Below are positions 10,066 through 19,393 of a stretch of 64,000 bases of DNA, piece after piece (position 1 is the stretch's first letter; each line of letters opens with the position of its first letter). The DNA is from G047528255 sp047528255. GTDB taxonomy: Bacteria > Bacteroidota > Bacteroidia > Flavobacteriales > Blattabacteriaceae. The DNA lies in assembly GCA_047528255.1 (NCBI GenBank), contig CP180024.1:1426001-1490000 (forward strand), in the 5' to 3' direction. The notes under the pieces were generated by a model that made no database searches, was not told the DNA's origin, and was given only the letters and a program-made list of their open reading frames with translations. The position numbers and the translations under genes are program-made.

Positions 10066-10081
10066 GAGGGCCTTTGCCCTC
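10066..10081 (-). promoter_or_regulatory. Terminator-like hairpin in the rimP-nusA-infB leader
   Basis: GAGGGCCTTTGCCCTC is a perfect 6-bp GC-rich stem with a 4-nt loop. On the minus strand it is followed by ATTTTTG, 18 bases before the rimP ATG and downstream of the candidate promoter. That arrangement would act as an attenuator. The duplicated segment keeps a 4-bp version with T7 at 34178-34191. Confidence 0.55.
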
Positions 10082-10104
10082 TCTGTACTTAGCAGTATTC
10101 TGTT

Positions 10105-10121
10105 TACCTTTTGCAAAGGTA
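10105..10121. promoter_or_regulatory. Divergent rimP/ogt promoter core
   Basis: TACCTTTTGCAAAGGTA is an inverted repeat with 7-base arms. The minus strand reads TACCTTTG (TAnnTTTG -7 consensus) for rimP and the plus strand reads TACCTTTT for ogt, so the two -7 boxes overlap. No clear -33 TTG was found. The palindrome is decayed in the second copy (about 34215-34230). Confidence 0.4.
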
Positions 10122-10135
10122 TGAATTGTTGCGTA

Positions 10136-10626
10136 ATGTATTTTGAATTGGGGTATAAATCTCCGATAGGTTGGATTATGGTAAGATGTAAGGGCGTTGT
10201 GATTGAACGGATAGTGTTTTCAAAGGAAATGCCACTCACTGCTCAAACGTATTTTCGTGAGAAAACGTCTGTTTTTGTCGAGCAATTTTTTTTTGAATTG
10301 GATTTGTGTTTTCAAGGGAATCTTGAAGATTTTACTTTGAAAGTTTCATTTCAAGGCACATCTTTTCAACAATCGGTATGGACTGAGGTTTTAAAATGTC
10401 CTATGGAAAGATGCTCAGTTATGAAGAGTCTGCCTGCAGGTTAGGTGATGAGAAAAAAATTCGTTCCGTGGCTCAGGCTAATGCGAAAAATCCTATTGTG
10501 ATTTTTATCCCTTGCCATCGAGTTATCGGTAAACATGGACAACTCACCGGACATGCTTGGAGGCTTGAACTAAAAAATTATTTATTGAACTTGAAAAGAG
10601 GGATATCGATACTTAGCCTTTTCTAA
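10136..10626 (+). pseudogene. ogt: Methylated-DNA-protein-cysteine methyltransferase, frameshifted
   Basis: Suicide repair enzyme for O6-methylguanine and O4-methylthymine. The first frame runs from MYFELGYKSPIGWI to FQQSVWTEVLKCP. The family motif continues PYGK..SY, and that sequence is present one frame over from about 10402 (YGKMLSYEESACRL... FIPCHRVIG...). Loss of one T at cCT(T)ATGG explains the break. The active-site PCHRV motif, the helix-turn-helix region and the C-terminus are otherwise unmutated, so inactivation is recent or the base is a sequencing error. Transcribed away from rimP. Confidence 0.85.
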
Positions 10627-10685
10627 GTGGGATATTTTGATCGATTTCGTAGACAGGATTCTTGGTTACAGAGTTTCTATTTACT

Positions 10686-10860
10686 GAGAATGTTGCATGA
10701 TAGAATAGGGTAAGTTATTTGTATAATCAATACATTTTTTGTATACTTGAAGTAAGAAATAAAAAAATATTCGACTCTATACTCAGAAGCACCTCGCAAA
10801 TAAGCTTTAGTGAACTATATATGGAACGCTCTTCCAGAAGGAGTGAATTTTTCAAAAGGT
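10686..10860 (+). mobile_element. IS5-like element copy 4 (first 175 bases)
   Basis: Left inverted repeat, promoter region and the first transposase codons, cut at TTCAAAAGGT where the minus-strand copy 5 begins. Confidence 0.9.
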
Positions 10861-11378
10861 GAGACCATTGTGCTAATGGTAAATTAGGTTTATTCAGCGA
10901 TCCTAGATGGCTTCGTTGAAGAAGATGTGGATTTAGTTTTTTACATTGTATTCGAAATGTTATTGATTATAAATTAATTAATTATGTGTGTTTTTATAAT
11001 TAACGCATAATAACACCAGAGGTACGATATAAATTATGTCCATAGCATCCCATAAGATGCTGGGTATGCAAACGAGCTAATCTTTTGTAACGAGCCTTGA
11101 NTGATCCAAACCAAAGCTTTATACTGCCAAAAATACGTTCTACTACCCATCGGGTTTTACTAACTAATTATGTTGAATAATATAGCTATTCTTACTTAAG
11201 GTCCGGTTTCTATAGGCTTTCTTCTGTATACGATCTTTGATGCCTCGACTATGAAAGTAAGACACGTTAGCTGGTACTTGGTAATCTTTTTCTGCATATA
11301 CTTCTCTGGCTTTATATCCTAGTTTTCTTATTAATGGATTTCCCCCTCTACTATTATGCTCATTAGCTGCTACACTAT
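10861..11378 (-). mobile_element. IS5-like element copy 5 (right part)
   Basis: Minus-strand right end and C-terminal transposase region, including a frameshifted fragment with VYAEKDYQ where the family has VYADKGYQ: the second catalytic Asp is replaced by Glu. One N at 11101. Cut at ACTAT, where copy 6 begins. Confidence 0.9.
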
Positions 11379-12648
11379 GAGAACGTTGCATGAGAGAAGG
11401 AGGTTAAAATGTTTATAAATCAATATATTGTTTCGTCTATTTGGAGTAGAAAATAAAGAAATCGGATCTATACTCAGAAGCATCGCGCAAATAAGCTTTA
11501 GTGAGCTATATATGGAATGTTTTACCAGAAAGAGTCAGTTTTTCAAAAGATTAAATACCAGTGATCTACTGGGAAGGGATGGAGAAAGAAATAAGAAAAA
11601 TATATAAAAAAGCCAGGGAATAAAAGGCCAGGGAATAAAAGGCCAACCTGCTTACACTGGAATATCGTTATTTAAGATGATGCTTTTGAGTTGCTGGTAT
11701 GATGTCAGTGATGTAGAAACGGAAGAATTAGTGAAAGAAACCTTGAGCTACATACACTTTTGTGGTTTTCGATTGGAAGATCAGACTCAAATCATACGAT
11801 TCTATGCAGATTTCGCAATAAAATAGTATCCAAAAAGGCATATGAGAGCTTACTGAAAAAGATCAATAAAAAATTAGAAAAGCATTAGGCGATAGTTAAA
11901 TCAGGAGCGATAGTAGATGAGATTATTACAATTAGTCCATTTGCTCCAAATGGAGAGCCTACCTACGTAGTAGAGGATCGGAAGGAAGAGGGGCAAAAGC
12001 AAATCAGTCAAAGAAAAGAAAGGATAAAAAAAGAGACTCAATCAGGAGTAGGCACTCAAGGAAAATAGCTCAAGAAATCAGGTAAACTCTACTACGGATA
12101 GAAGAAGCACATAGGGGGGGTAATGGAATGATACAGCAGTACATAACGTAGCAGCCAATGAGCATGATAGTAGAAGCTAAAGCCATTAATAAGTATTAGG
12201 ATATAAGCCCAGAGAAGTATATACAATAAAGGTTACCAAGTTCCAGCCAATGTGTCTCGATTTTTATAGTCGAGGCATCAAAGACCGTATATAGAAGAAG
12301 CAGAACGTCCCTTAAGTAGGATAGACCTATTATTCAACAAATTAGTGAGTAAAAACCCGATGGGTAGTAGAACGTATTTTTGGCAGTATAAAGCGTTGGT
12401 TTGGGGAAAGAAAGCCTCCTTACAAAGGATTAGCTCGTGTGCATACCCAGCCTCTTATGGACGCTATGGCACATAATTTGTATTGTTCTCCTTGGATCAT
12501 TATGCGTTCTTCATAACAATAAATATAATTAATTATTTTATAATCAATAGTGTTTCAAATATAATATGAAAGGCTAAATCTACATTATCTCCAACGAAGC
12601 CCATTTATGAGGTTGAATAAACGTAATCACCATTAAAACAATGGTCTC
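11379..12648 (+). mobile_element. IS5-like element copy 6 (both ends present)
   Basis: 1,270 bases with both inverted repeats. The transposase is heavily interrupted, including a local duplication of the aaaaggccagggaat segment near 11615-11645 and a truncated G7 tract at 12112. Flanking 5-mers ACTAT and AGTTC differ, so no target duplication survives. Confidence 0.92.
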
Positions 12649-12784
12649 AGTTCGCTAAAGCTTATTTTCGCGTTGCTTCTGAGCCATAGTTTCCTTTATT
12701 TTTTTTGTTTTATAGTCTAGACACACGTTATAGTATATTGATTTACATGTATTTAAAAGAATATTATATAATGAAACGTTTTCG
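12649..12784 (-). mobile_element. IS5-like element copy 7 (5' remnant)
   Basis: Diverged minus-strand left end starting at AGTTCGCTAAAGC (transposase codons near residue 10) and running to a degraded inverted repeat. Confidence 0.75.
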
Positions 12785-12930
12785 ATTCTCAAGGGATCCG
12801 TACATTTGATTATCCCCAAATCAAAGCTTCTTCAAATCAAAACTCAACTGAGGATAGGGATATATGATTAAAAAGGGAACATTATGGATGTTTATACGAC
12901 TTCCTTTTCGGGTCGTTTAAATTTTAAATT

Positions 12931-13386
12931 ATGAAGAAAATTTTTCATTTCGGGATATGGATCGTTGCGTTGGTTTTGCTTATTTATATGAGCTTCATCA
13001 TTTACATTGCTTTTATTCGGCCCAATGTTGCCAGTGAGTTAGTCTCGGAACGTTATTATGAAGAAGAGATCAAATACCAAGAAGTCATTGATGAAAAGAA
13101 GAACGCAAACGCTTTGACCGAAAAGGTAAAAATCCGATTTGTTTCGGACGGAATACGTGTCAGTTTTCCTGTTCCGTTCGATGCTCGAAATACTACAGGA
13201 GAATGGTTTTTGCTCCGATCTTCGGACAAGCGTCGGGACATTCGTCAAAAGTTGTTCTTGGATGAACGGAAAGGGCTGCTCATTCCTTCTAAAGTATTGA
13301 TTGAAGGGGTTTATGAATTTAAGTTGAGATGGCTCTGTAATGGGAAGAATTATTTAATCGAACGAACACTTGTATGGAAACCTTAA
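12931..13386 (+). CDS. fixH: FixH/CcoH-family cytochrome oxidase accessory protein
   Basis: 151 residues with one N-terminal membrane segment (about residues 6-28, GIWIVALVLLIYMSFIIYIAF) and a periplasmic beta-rich domain, as in FixH (CcoH), which helps assemble or stabilise cbb3-type oxidase. The Bacteroidota order is ccoNOP-ccoG-fixH followed by a SafE/DsbD_2 protein. Here fixH and the next gene overlap by 13 bases, but the oxidase subunits and ccoG are not upstream; that side is IS copies 4-7. The 140-base leader shows no clear gene remnant. The function matters only if the oxidase genes survive elsewhere. Confidence 0.85.
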   Translation: MKKIFHFGIWIVALVLLIYMSFIIYIAFIRPNVASELVSERYYEEEIKYQEVIDEKKNANALTEKVKIRFVSDGIRVSFPVPFDARNTTGEWFLLRSSDKRRDIRQKLFLDERKGLLIPSKVLIEGVYEFKLRWLCNGKNYLIERTLVWKP

Positions 13387-14126
13387 TCATAGGAACGGCA
13401 TTTTTATTAGGCTTCTCCGGGAGTCTGCATTGTTTCGGCATGTGCGGTCCTATCGCCTTTACTATCGCTGTAGACCGAAACAATCATCTTAAGAGGCTCT
13501 TTCAAAATATCACTTATCAACTTGGACGGGTTATATCTTACACTTCTTTAGGGTTGTTTTTCGGTATAATCGGCTACGGATTTTCTTTGGCCGGTTTTCA
13601 TAAAATTCTCTCTATTTTGTTAGGTCTCGGCATGATGGCGTCCGTCTTTTTCTCTAAAAAAAAATTGAACAAAATCAAACCTTTAAGGTCTTATACGTTC
13701 TGGCTAGGCCGAGTTCAATCCGCTCTTGGTGGTTTTATCAGAAAAAAAAACTTTTCCGCTTTGTTCATCACCGGTTTTTTGAACGGGTTGCTTCCCTGCG
13801 GTTTGGTCTATGCTTCCGTTAATGCAGCTATGTCTATGGGTAATATTTTCTCGAGCGGGCTCTTTATGTTATATTTTGGGATGGGGACCGTACCTTTGAT
13901 GTTCATTACAGTAATAATGGGGAATTTCATTAGCCTTCGCATCAGAAATAAAATATTGAGAGTGGCTCCGGTGATAGTTTTTTTTGTCGGTTTTCTGCTC
14001 ATTTTTCGCAGCTTGGGTTTGGGTATCCCATATATATCTCCTGTAAACGAAGTGTTACATCCGGAAGAAGAAGGCCAAGAGAAAATACTCGGAAGGAAAT
14101 TGACTCCATCTTACCGTTGTCATTGA
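13374..14126 (+). CDS. SafE/DsbD_2-type membrane protein of the cbb3 cluster
   Basis: 250-residue membrane protein with about six hydrophobic segments and the SLHCFGMCGP motif (H19, C20, C24) typical of the sulfite exporter TauE/SafE-like family encoded at the end of Bacteroidota cco operons. The Cys/His motif suggests metal or thiol handling, possibly copper supply to the oxidase; this is inference. The start overlaps the fixH end by 13 bases, indicating translational coupling, and maeB follows 16 bases later. Confidence 0.85.
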   Translation: METLIIGTAFLLGFSGSLHCFGMCGPIAFTIAVDRNNHLKRLFQNITYQLGRVISYTSLGLFFGIIGYGFSLAGFHKILSILLGLGMMASVFFSKKKLNKIKPLRSYTFWLGRVQSALGGFIRKKNFSALFITGFLNGLLPCGLVYASVNAAMSMGNIFSSGLFMLYFGMGTVPLMFITVIMGNFISLRIRNKILRVAPVIVFFVGFLLIFRSLGLGIPYISPVNEVLHPEEEGQEKILGRKLTPSYRCH

Positions 14127-14142
14127 AAAGAATCAGTTATTT

Positions 14143-16440
14143 ATGAAAAAAGAAGATCGTCTACGTAAAGAAGCTTTAGACTATCATAGTCAATTCCCTG
14201 CGGGGAAAGTTCAAATATCCCCAACGAAAAAATACTGCACCCAACGTGATTTGTCTCTAGCCTATTCGCCCGGGGTGGCGGCACCTTGTCAAGAGATAGC
14301 TCGTCTCCCTCAAGAGGTTTATAAGTATACGGCCAAGGGTAATCTTGTAGCGGTTATTACCAACGGTACGGCTGTATTGGGCTTGGGAGACATCGGAGCG
14401 TTGGCATCCAAACCGGTGATGGAGGGAAAAGGTCTTTTATTCAAAATATTCGCTGGTATAGATGTTTTTGATATCGAGATCAATGAGACCGATCCAAATC
14501 GATTTATCGAGGCAGTCAAGGCCATTGCTCCTACTTTCGGGGGAATCAATCTTGAGGATATCAAGGCTCCTGAGGCCTTTGAAATAGAGCGTCGACTTAA
14601 GGCTGAACTCGATATTCCGGTAATGCATGATGATCAGCACGGTACGGCGATCATCTCAGCGGCGGCTTTACTCAATGCTTTGGAACTAGTCGGAAAAAAT
14701 ATTCAAGAAGTCAAGGTAGTCGTTAATGGCGCCGGTGCTGCAGCTATCTCTTGTACTCGCACCTACAAACAACTCGGTCTAAGAGCTGAAAATATACTCA
14801 TGTTTGACAGCAAAGGAATTATAAACAGCTCACTTACCGATCTTAATGAAGAGAAAAAAGAATTTGCTGTTGATACCTCTTTGGAGACTTTGGCCGAAGC
14901 CCTCAAAGGGGCTGATGTCTTTATCGGACTTTCCATCGGGCGGGTGTTGACCCCTGAGATGTTGAAGGTGATGAATGAAAACCCTATTGTCTTTGCAATG
15001 GCGAATCCTGACCCGGAGATCGACTACGAGTTGGCCGTAAAAACACGTCCCGATGTGATCATGGCTACGGGTCGAAGCGATTATCCCAATCAGGTCAACA
15101 ATGTTTTGGGATTTCCTTATATCTTCAGAGGGGCTTTGGATGTGTATGCTACGAAGATCAATGAAGAGATGAAGCTGGCTGCTGTTCGAGCCATAGCTGC
15201 TCTTACTAAAGAATCCGTTCCCGAGCAGGTCAAGATTGTGTATAATAGTAAAAAACTAACTTTTGGTAAAGAATATATCATCCCCAAGCCGTTTGACAAT
15301 CGTTTGATCACTTGTGTGGCACCTGCAGTGGCCAAAGCTGCCATGGAATCCGGTGTGGCACAAAAACCCATTAGCGATTGGGCGGCTTATGAGGAACAAT
15401 TGCTCGATAGAATGGGGTTTGACAGCAAGATTCTTAGGATGATTCAAGGGCGGGCCAAAACAAGTCCTAAGACCGTGGTGTTTTGTAACGGTGAAGAATA
15501 CGATGTGCTCAAAGCCGTCAAGATTGTCAAGGAAGAAGGGATTGCCCGTCCGATAGTATTGGGAAATGAAAATCGAATTCGTTCCTTTTTTCGTGAGCAT
15601 AATATGAATGAAACATTGACGATCATAGATCCTGAGATGGAACGTGATTCGGATAGAATGGCACATTATGTCCATAGGCTTTGGAGGCATAGGCAGCGTA
15701 AAGGTTTGACTCGCTATGATGCTCAAAGGTGTATGCGCGCGCGAGATTATTTCGGAGCAATGATGGTTGATCAAGGAGATGCTGATGCTGTCATAACGGG
15801 GTATTCCACTAATTTTTCATTGAGTCTAAAGCCTATGTTGGAAACCATCGGTCGGTCCAAAGGCATTCATAAGGTTTCCGGCATGATGATATTACTTACT
15901 AAGCGAGGGCCTTTGTTTTTGGCGGATACTGCCGTGATACCTGATCCTACTTCTGAAGATCTCGCCAGGATTGCGTTGATGGCTGCTCATGTGGTCAGAG
16001 GGTTTGATATTGAACCGCATATCGCTTTATTGTCTTTTCAAAATTTTTCGGCTGCTTCGGATACTTCGTCTAAAGTGTCTCAAGCAGTTACTTGGTTGCA
16101 CGAGCGTCATCCTAAGTTGGTTGTAGATGGTGAGGTGCAACCGGATTTTGCTTTGAATGAGATTTTGATGGCCAGGAAATTTCCTTTTTCCAAGTTGGCT
16201 GGAAAGCGAGCGAATGTGTTCATCTTTCCCAACTTGGCTTCAAGTAATCTGACATATAAGTTTGTTCGAGGGTTGGGAGATATTCAGGTCATCGGCCCGG
16301 TGATGTTGGGTATGCGTAAACCTGCTCATGTGATGCAGATGCAATCTAGTGTGGAGGAAATTGTTAATTTGGCAACCATGGCTGTGATCGATGCTCAACT
16401 TAGGGAAGGAGTTGGGTCTCGGAGAAATACTCCACGTTAG
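14143..16440 (+). CDS. maeB: NADP-dependent malic enzyme with phosphotransacetylase-like domain
   Basis: Oxidatively decarboxylates malate to pyruvate, making NADPH. 765 residues, normal for the large MaeB form. The malic-enzyme half (about 1-425) shows YSPGVAAPC, TNGTAVLGLGDIGA, FDIEINETDP, HDDQHGTA and the nucleotide fold VNGAGAAA. The C-terminal half (about 430-760) is the phosphate acetyl/butaryl-transferase-like regulatory domain, with SNLTYKFVRGLGD near its end. It starts 16 bases after the SafE-like gene and may be cotranscribed, although the metabolic link is not obvious. The sequence is intact. Confidence 0.96.
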   Translation: MKKEDRLRKEALDYHSQFPAGKVQISPTKKYCTQRDLSLAYSPGVAAPCQEIARLPQEVYKYTAKGNLVAVITNGTAVLGLGDIGALASKPVMEGKGLLFKIFAGIDVFDIEINETDPNRFIEAVKAIAPTFGGINLEDIKAPEAFEIERRLKAELDIPVMHDDQHGTAIISAAALLNALELVGKNIQEVKVVVNGAGAAAISCTRTYKQLGLRAENILMFDSKGIINSSLTDLNEEKKEFAVDTSLETLAEALKGADVFIGLSIGRVLTPEMLKVMNENPIVFAMANPDPEIDYELAVKTRPDVIMATGRSDYPNQVNNVLGFPYIFRGALDVYATKINEEMKLAAVRAIAALTKESVPEQVKIVYNSKKLTFGKEYIIPKPFDNRLITCVAPAVAKAAMESGVAQKPISDWAAYEEQLLDRMGFDSKILRMIQGRAKTSPKTVVFCNGEEYDVLKAVKIVKEEGIARPIVLGNENRIRSFFREHNMNETLTIIDPEMERDSDRMAHYVHRLWRHRQRKGLTRYDAQRCMRARDYFGAMMVDQGDADAVITGYSTNFSLSLKPMLETIGRSKGIHKVSGMMILLTKRGPLFLADTAVIPDPTSEDLARIALMAAHVVRGFDIEPHIALLSFQNFSAASDTSSKVSQAVTWLHERHPKLVVDGEVQPDFALNEILMARKFPFSKLAGKRANVFIFPNLASSNLTYKFVRGLGDIQVIGPVMLGMRKPAHVMQMQSSVEEIVNLATMAVIDAQLREGVGSRRNTPR

Positions 16441-16670
16441 GTGCATACTTTGGTTTACAGGAGCTCTTTATAAGCATCTCTCCAATCTTTCCGAATTAAA
16501 GCCTAGGTTGCTTATAATTAAAATATAAGTACCTTATACCTGTTTGATTGTTTGTATTAGGATAGATAGATCTTTTTTTATTTTTTTTGAAGATAGTTTT
16601 GAGGGGCGTATTGCGTTCAGATATCGAAACTGAAAGCAAAAAGATTTTAGTGGTGTCGCGTTAAAACTTC

Positions 16671-17381
16671 GAGAACGTTTCATGGGAGAAGGAGTTTAAA
16701 ATATTTGTAAATCAATATATTGTTTCGTATATTTGGAGTACAAAATAAAAAAATCGGTTCTAAGCTCAGAATCAGTGAGCAAATAAGATTTAGTGAATTA
16801 TATAGGGACTTTCTACCAGAAGCAGTGAGTTGTTCAAAAGGTTAAACACATTGATCTACGTGGAAGTGTATGGACAAAGAAATAAGAAAAATGTATCAAA
16901 AAGTACAGGAAATAAAAGGAAATCTATCTACAGCGGAATATCGTTATTTTAACGATGATTCTTTTGAGTCATTAATATTATTTCAGTGATTTAGGCATAA
17001 AAGAATTGTTAAAATATTCCATAAGCTACATGTATTTTTGTGGTTTTCGATTGGAAAATCAAACCCCAGATTATATAACTTTGCAGATTTCGCAATGAAA
17101 TAGTAGACAAAAAGATATATGAGTGCTTGCTTAAAAAAATCAATAAGGAATTACAAAAGCATTAGGAGATAGTTAAAATAGGCTGATCGTAGATGCCAGT
17201 ATTACATGAGTCCCATTTGCTTCTATGGTAGTTCTCCTACCTACTTAGTGGAGGATCGAAAGGAAGAGGTCAAAAGCAAATCAGTCAAAGAAAGGCAAGG
17301 AAAAAAAGACTCAATGAGGAGTAGATAATCAAGGAAAATGCCTCAAGAAATCAGGGAAATTCTACTACGGAGACAAGAAGT
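16671..17381 (+). mobile_element. IS5-like element copy 8 (first 711 bases)
   Basis: Left end, promoter and N-terminal two-thirds of a decayed transposase, cut at GACAAGAAGT where minus-strand copy 9 begins. The unique stretch before it (16441-16670) holds no gene I can name; a minus-strand run of about 13 codons ending at 16455 (IRKDWRDAYKELL) could be the tail of a lost gene. Confidence 0.9.
16704..16735 (+). promoter_or_regulatory. Transposase promoter carried by the IS (best-preserved example)
   Basis: TTTG (16704-16707), a 20-base spacer and TATATTTG (16728-16735) match the Bacteroidota -33/-7 consensus. The element is present near the left end of nearly every copy, about 30 bases before the transposase ATG. 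Other copies carry single-base losses in the -7 box. Confidence 0.65.
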
Positions 17382-17907
17382 GAGACCATTGTTTTAATAG
17401 TGGATTACGTTTATTCAGCCTCTCCTAGAGGAGTTCTCGTTAGTGACGATGTAGATATTTAGTCTTTCACATTGTATTGAAAACTATTGATTATAAATTA
17501 ATTAAATATATCTATTTTTATGAACTTCGCATAATAATTTCAGGGGTACGGTATAAATTACGCGTCATAGCCTCCATAAGATGCTGGGTATGCACACGAT
17601 CTAATCCTTTGTAATGATCATTTCCTAATTAAGGACTAACGCTTTATATTGCCAAAAGTACGTTCTACTACCTATCGGGTTTTACTCACTAATTATGTTG
17701 AATAATATAGATAACCCTTCTTTAAGAAAGAATCCTATAGTATCTTTTTTCTGTATACGGTCTTTGATGCCTCGACTATGAAAGTAAGACACGTTGGCAG
17801 GAACTTGGTGACATTTGTCGCATATACTTCTCTAGGGCGGTTATATCTTAGTTTTCTTATTAATTGCTTTAGCCCTCTACTATCATGCTCATTGGCGGCT
17901 TCGCTAT
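17382..17907 (-). mobile_element. IS5-like element copy 9 (right part)
   Basis: Minus-strand right end and C-terminal transposase remnants, cut at GCTAT, the same internal position at which copy 5 is cut. Confidence 0.9.
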
Positions 17908-17940
17908 GAGAACGTTGCGAGAATGTTGCGAGAATGTTGC
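17908..17940 (+). repeat. Three tandem 11-base IS left ends
   Basis: GAGAACGTTGC, GAGAATGTTGC and GAGAATGTTGC(ATGG) follow one another. The third belongs to copy 10. Each earlier unit is the first 11 bases of an IS, ending in GTTGC, which fits successive insertions 11 bases inside an IS end followed by loss of the rest. Confidence 0.85.
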
Positions 17941-19196
17941 ATGGAAGAAGGGTTTTAAATGTTTGTAAATCAATATATTATTTCTAATATTTGGAGTGTG
18001 AAATAAAAAATCGGATCTATGTGCAGAGGCACCAGACAAATAAGTTTTAGTGAATTATATATGGAACATTCTATCAGAAGGAGTGAGTTTTTCAAAAGCT
18101 TAAACACCTTGATCCACTGAGAAGGGATGGAAAGGAAATAAAAAAAATATATCAAAAAGGTCAGGGAATAAAAGGCCAACCTGCTTACAGTGGAATATCG
18201 TTATTTAAGATGATGTTTTTTAGTAACTGGTGTGATTTACAGTTATGTAGGAACGGAAGAATTGGTGAAAGAATCCTTGAGCTGTATGTGTTTTTGTGAT
18301 TTTTTATTGGAAAATCAGATTCCAGATCATATGACTCTATGCAGATTTCGCAATGAAATAGTAGCTAAAAAGGCATATAAGCGTTTACTGAAAAAGATCA
18401 ATAAGGAATTAGAAAAGCATTAGGCTATAGTTAAAACAGGACTGATAGTAGATTCCAGTTTTTACAGTGAGGCCCTTTGCTCTAAAGGGGGCCTACCTAC
18501 GTAGTGGAGGATCGGAAGGAAAAGGGGAAAAAGCAAATCAGTCAAAGAAAATCAAGGGTAAAAAGAGAGACTTAATCAGGAGTAGACACTCAAGAAAAAT
18601 GGCTCAAAAAATCAGGTAAATTCTACTACGGATACAAGAAGCTCATAGGGGGGGATAAAATGGAATAATACTAACTGTACATAGCATAGCAGCTAATGAG
18701 GATGATAATAGGGGGCTAAAGTCATTAATAAGCAAACTAGCATATAACCCCAGAGAAGTATATGCAGACAAAGGTNACCAAGTTCTAGACAACGTTTCTT
18801 ACTTTCATAGTCGAGGCATTAAAGATTGTATAAAGAAGAAATCCTATAGGAACCGTCTCTTAAGTAGGATACCTATATTATTCAACATAATTAGTGAGTA
18901 AAAAGCGATGGGTAGTAGAGCGTACTTTTGGCAGTATAAAGCGTTGGTTTGGATCAGGCAAGGCTTGTTACAAAGGACTAGCTCGTTTGCATGCCCAGCA
19001 TCTTATGATGCTATGGCTAATAATTTGTATCGTACTCCTAGAATTATTATGCGCTGTCCATAAAAATAGATATATTTAATTAATTTATAACTAATAGTAT
19101 TTCAAATACAATGTGAAAGACTAAATCTACATTTTCTCTAAATGAGCCCCTTTAGGTAGCTGAATAAACGTAATCCACCGTTAACACAATGGTCTC
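17930..19196 (+). mobile_element. IS5-like element copy 10 (both ends present)
   Basis: Full-length plus-strand copy. The longest translatable pieces are an N-terminal stretch with the ELVKESLSCM block and a C-terminal stretch keeping WVVERTFGSIKRWFGSGK (catalytic Glu). The frames do not join. One N at 18776. Flanks GTTGC and GAATT do not match. Confidence 0.93.
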
Positions 19197-19261
19197 GAAT
19201 TAATATAAAAGGACTTAATAAAGTCTGCTCTTATTTAGTTATCAATTCCACTTTAAGAAAG

Positions 19262-19336
19262 TGGGCGATACTGGATTCGAACCAGTGACCCCCTGCTTGT
19301 AAGGCAGGTGCTCTGAACCAGCTGAGCTAATCGCCC
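19262..19336 (-). tRNA. tRNA-Val (anticodon TAC)
   Basis: Cloverleaf on the minus strand: acceptor arms GGGCGAT/ATCGCCC, D-loop AGCTCAGCTGGTT, anticodon stem CTGCC with loop TTACAA (TAC), and T-arm with GGTTCGAATCC. Discriminator A, CCA not encoded. It lies between IS copy 10 and folC. Confidence 0.97.
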
Positions 19337-19393
19337 TAGGGATTTAGGCTGCAAGTTTAACATATTTTTTTAATTCCAAAACATTTTTGACGA

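Noticed and set aside
4127..10860. IS pairs flanking genes as composite transposons
   Set aside because: The enclosed genes are core housekeeping functions and the flanks do not carry matching target duplications, so recombination is the better explanation.
16441..16670. Minus-strand coding tail IRKDWRDAYKELL
   Set aside because: Only about 13 codons before an in-frame stop; too short to assign.
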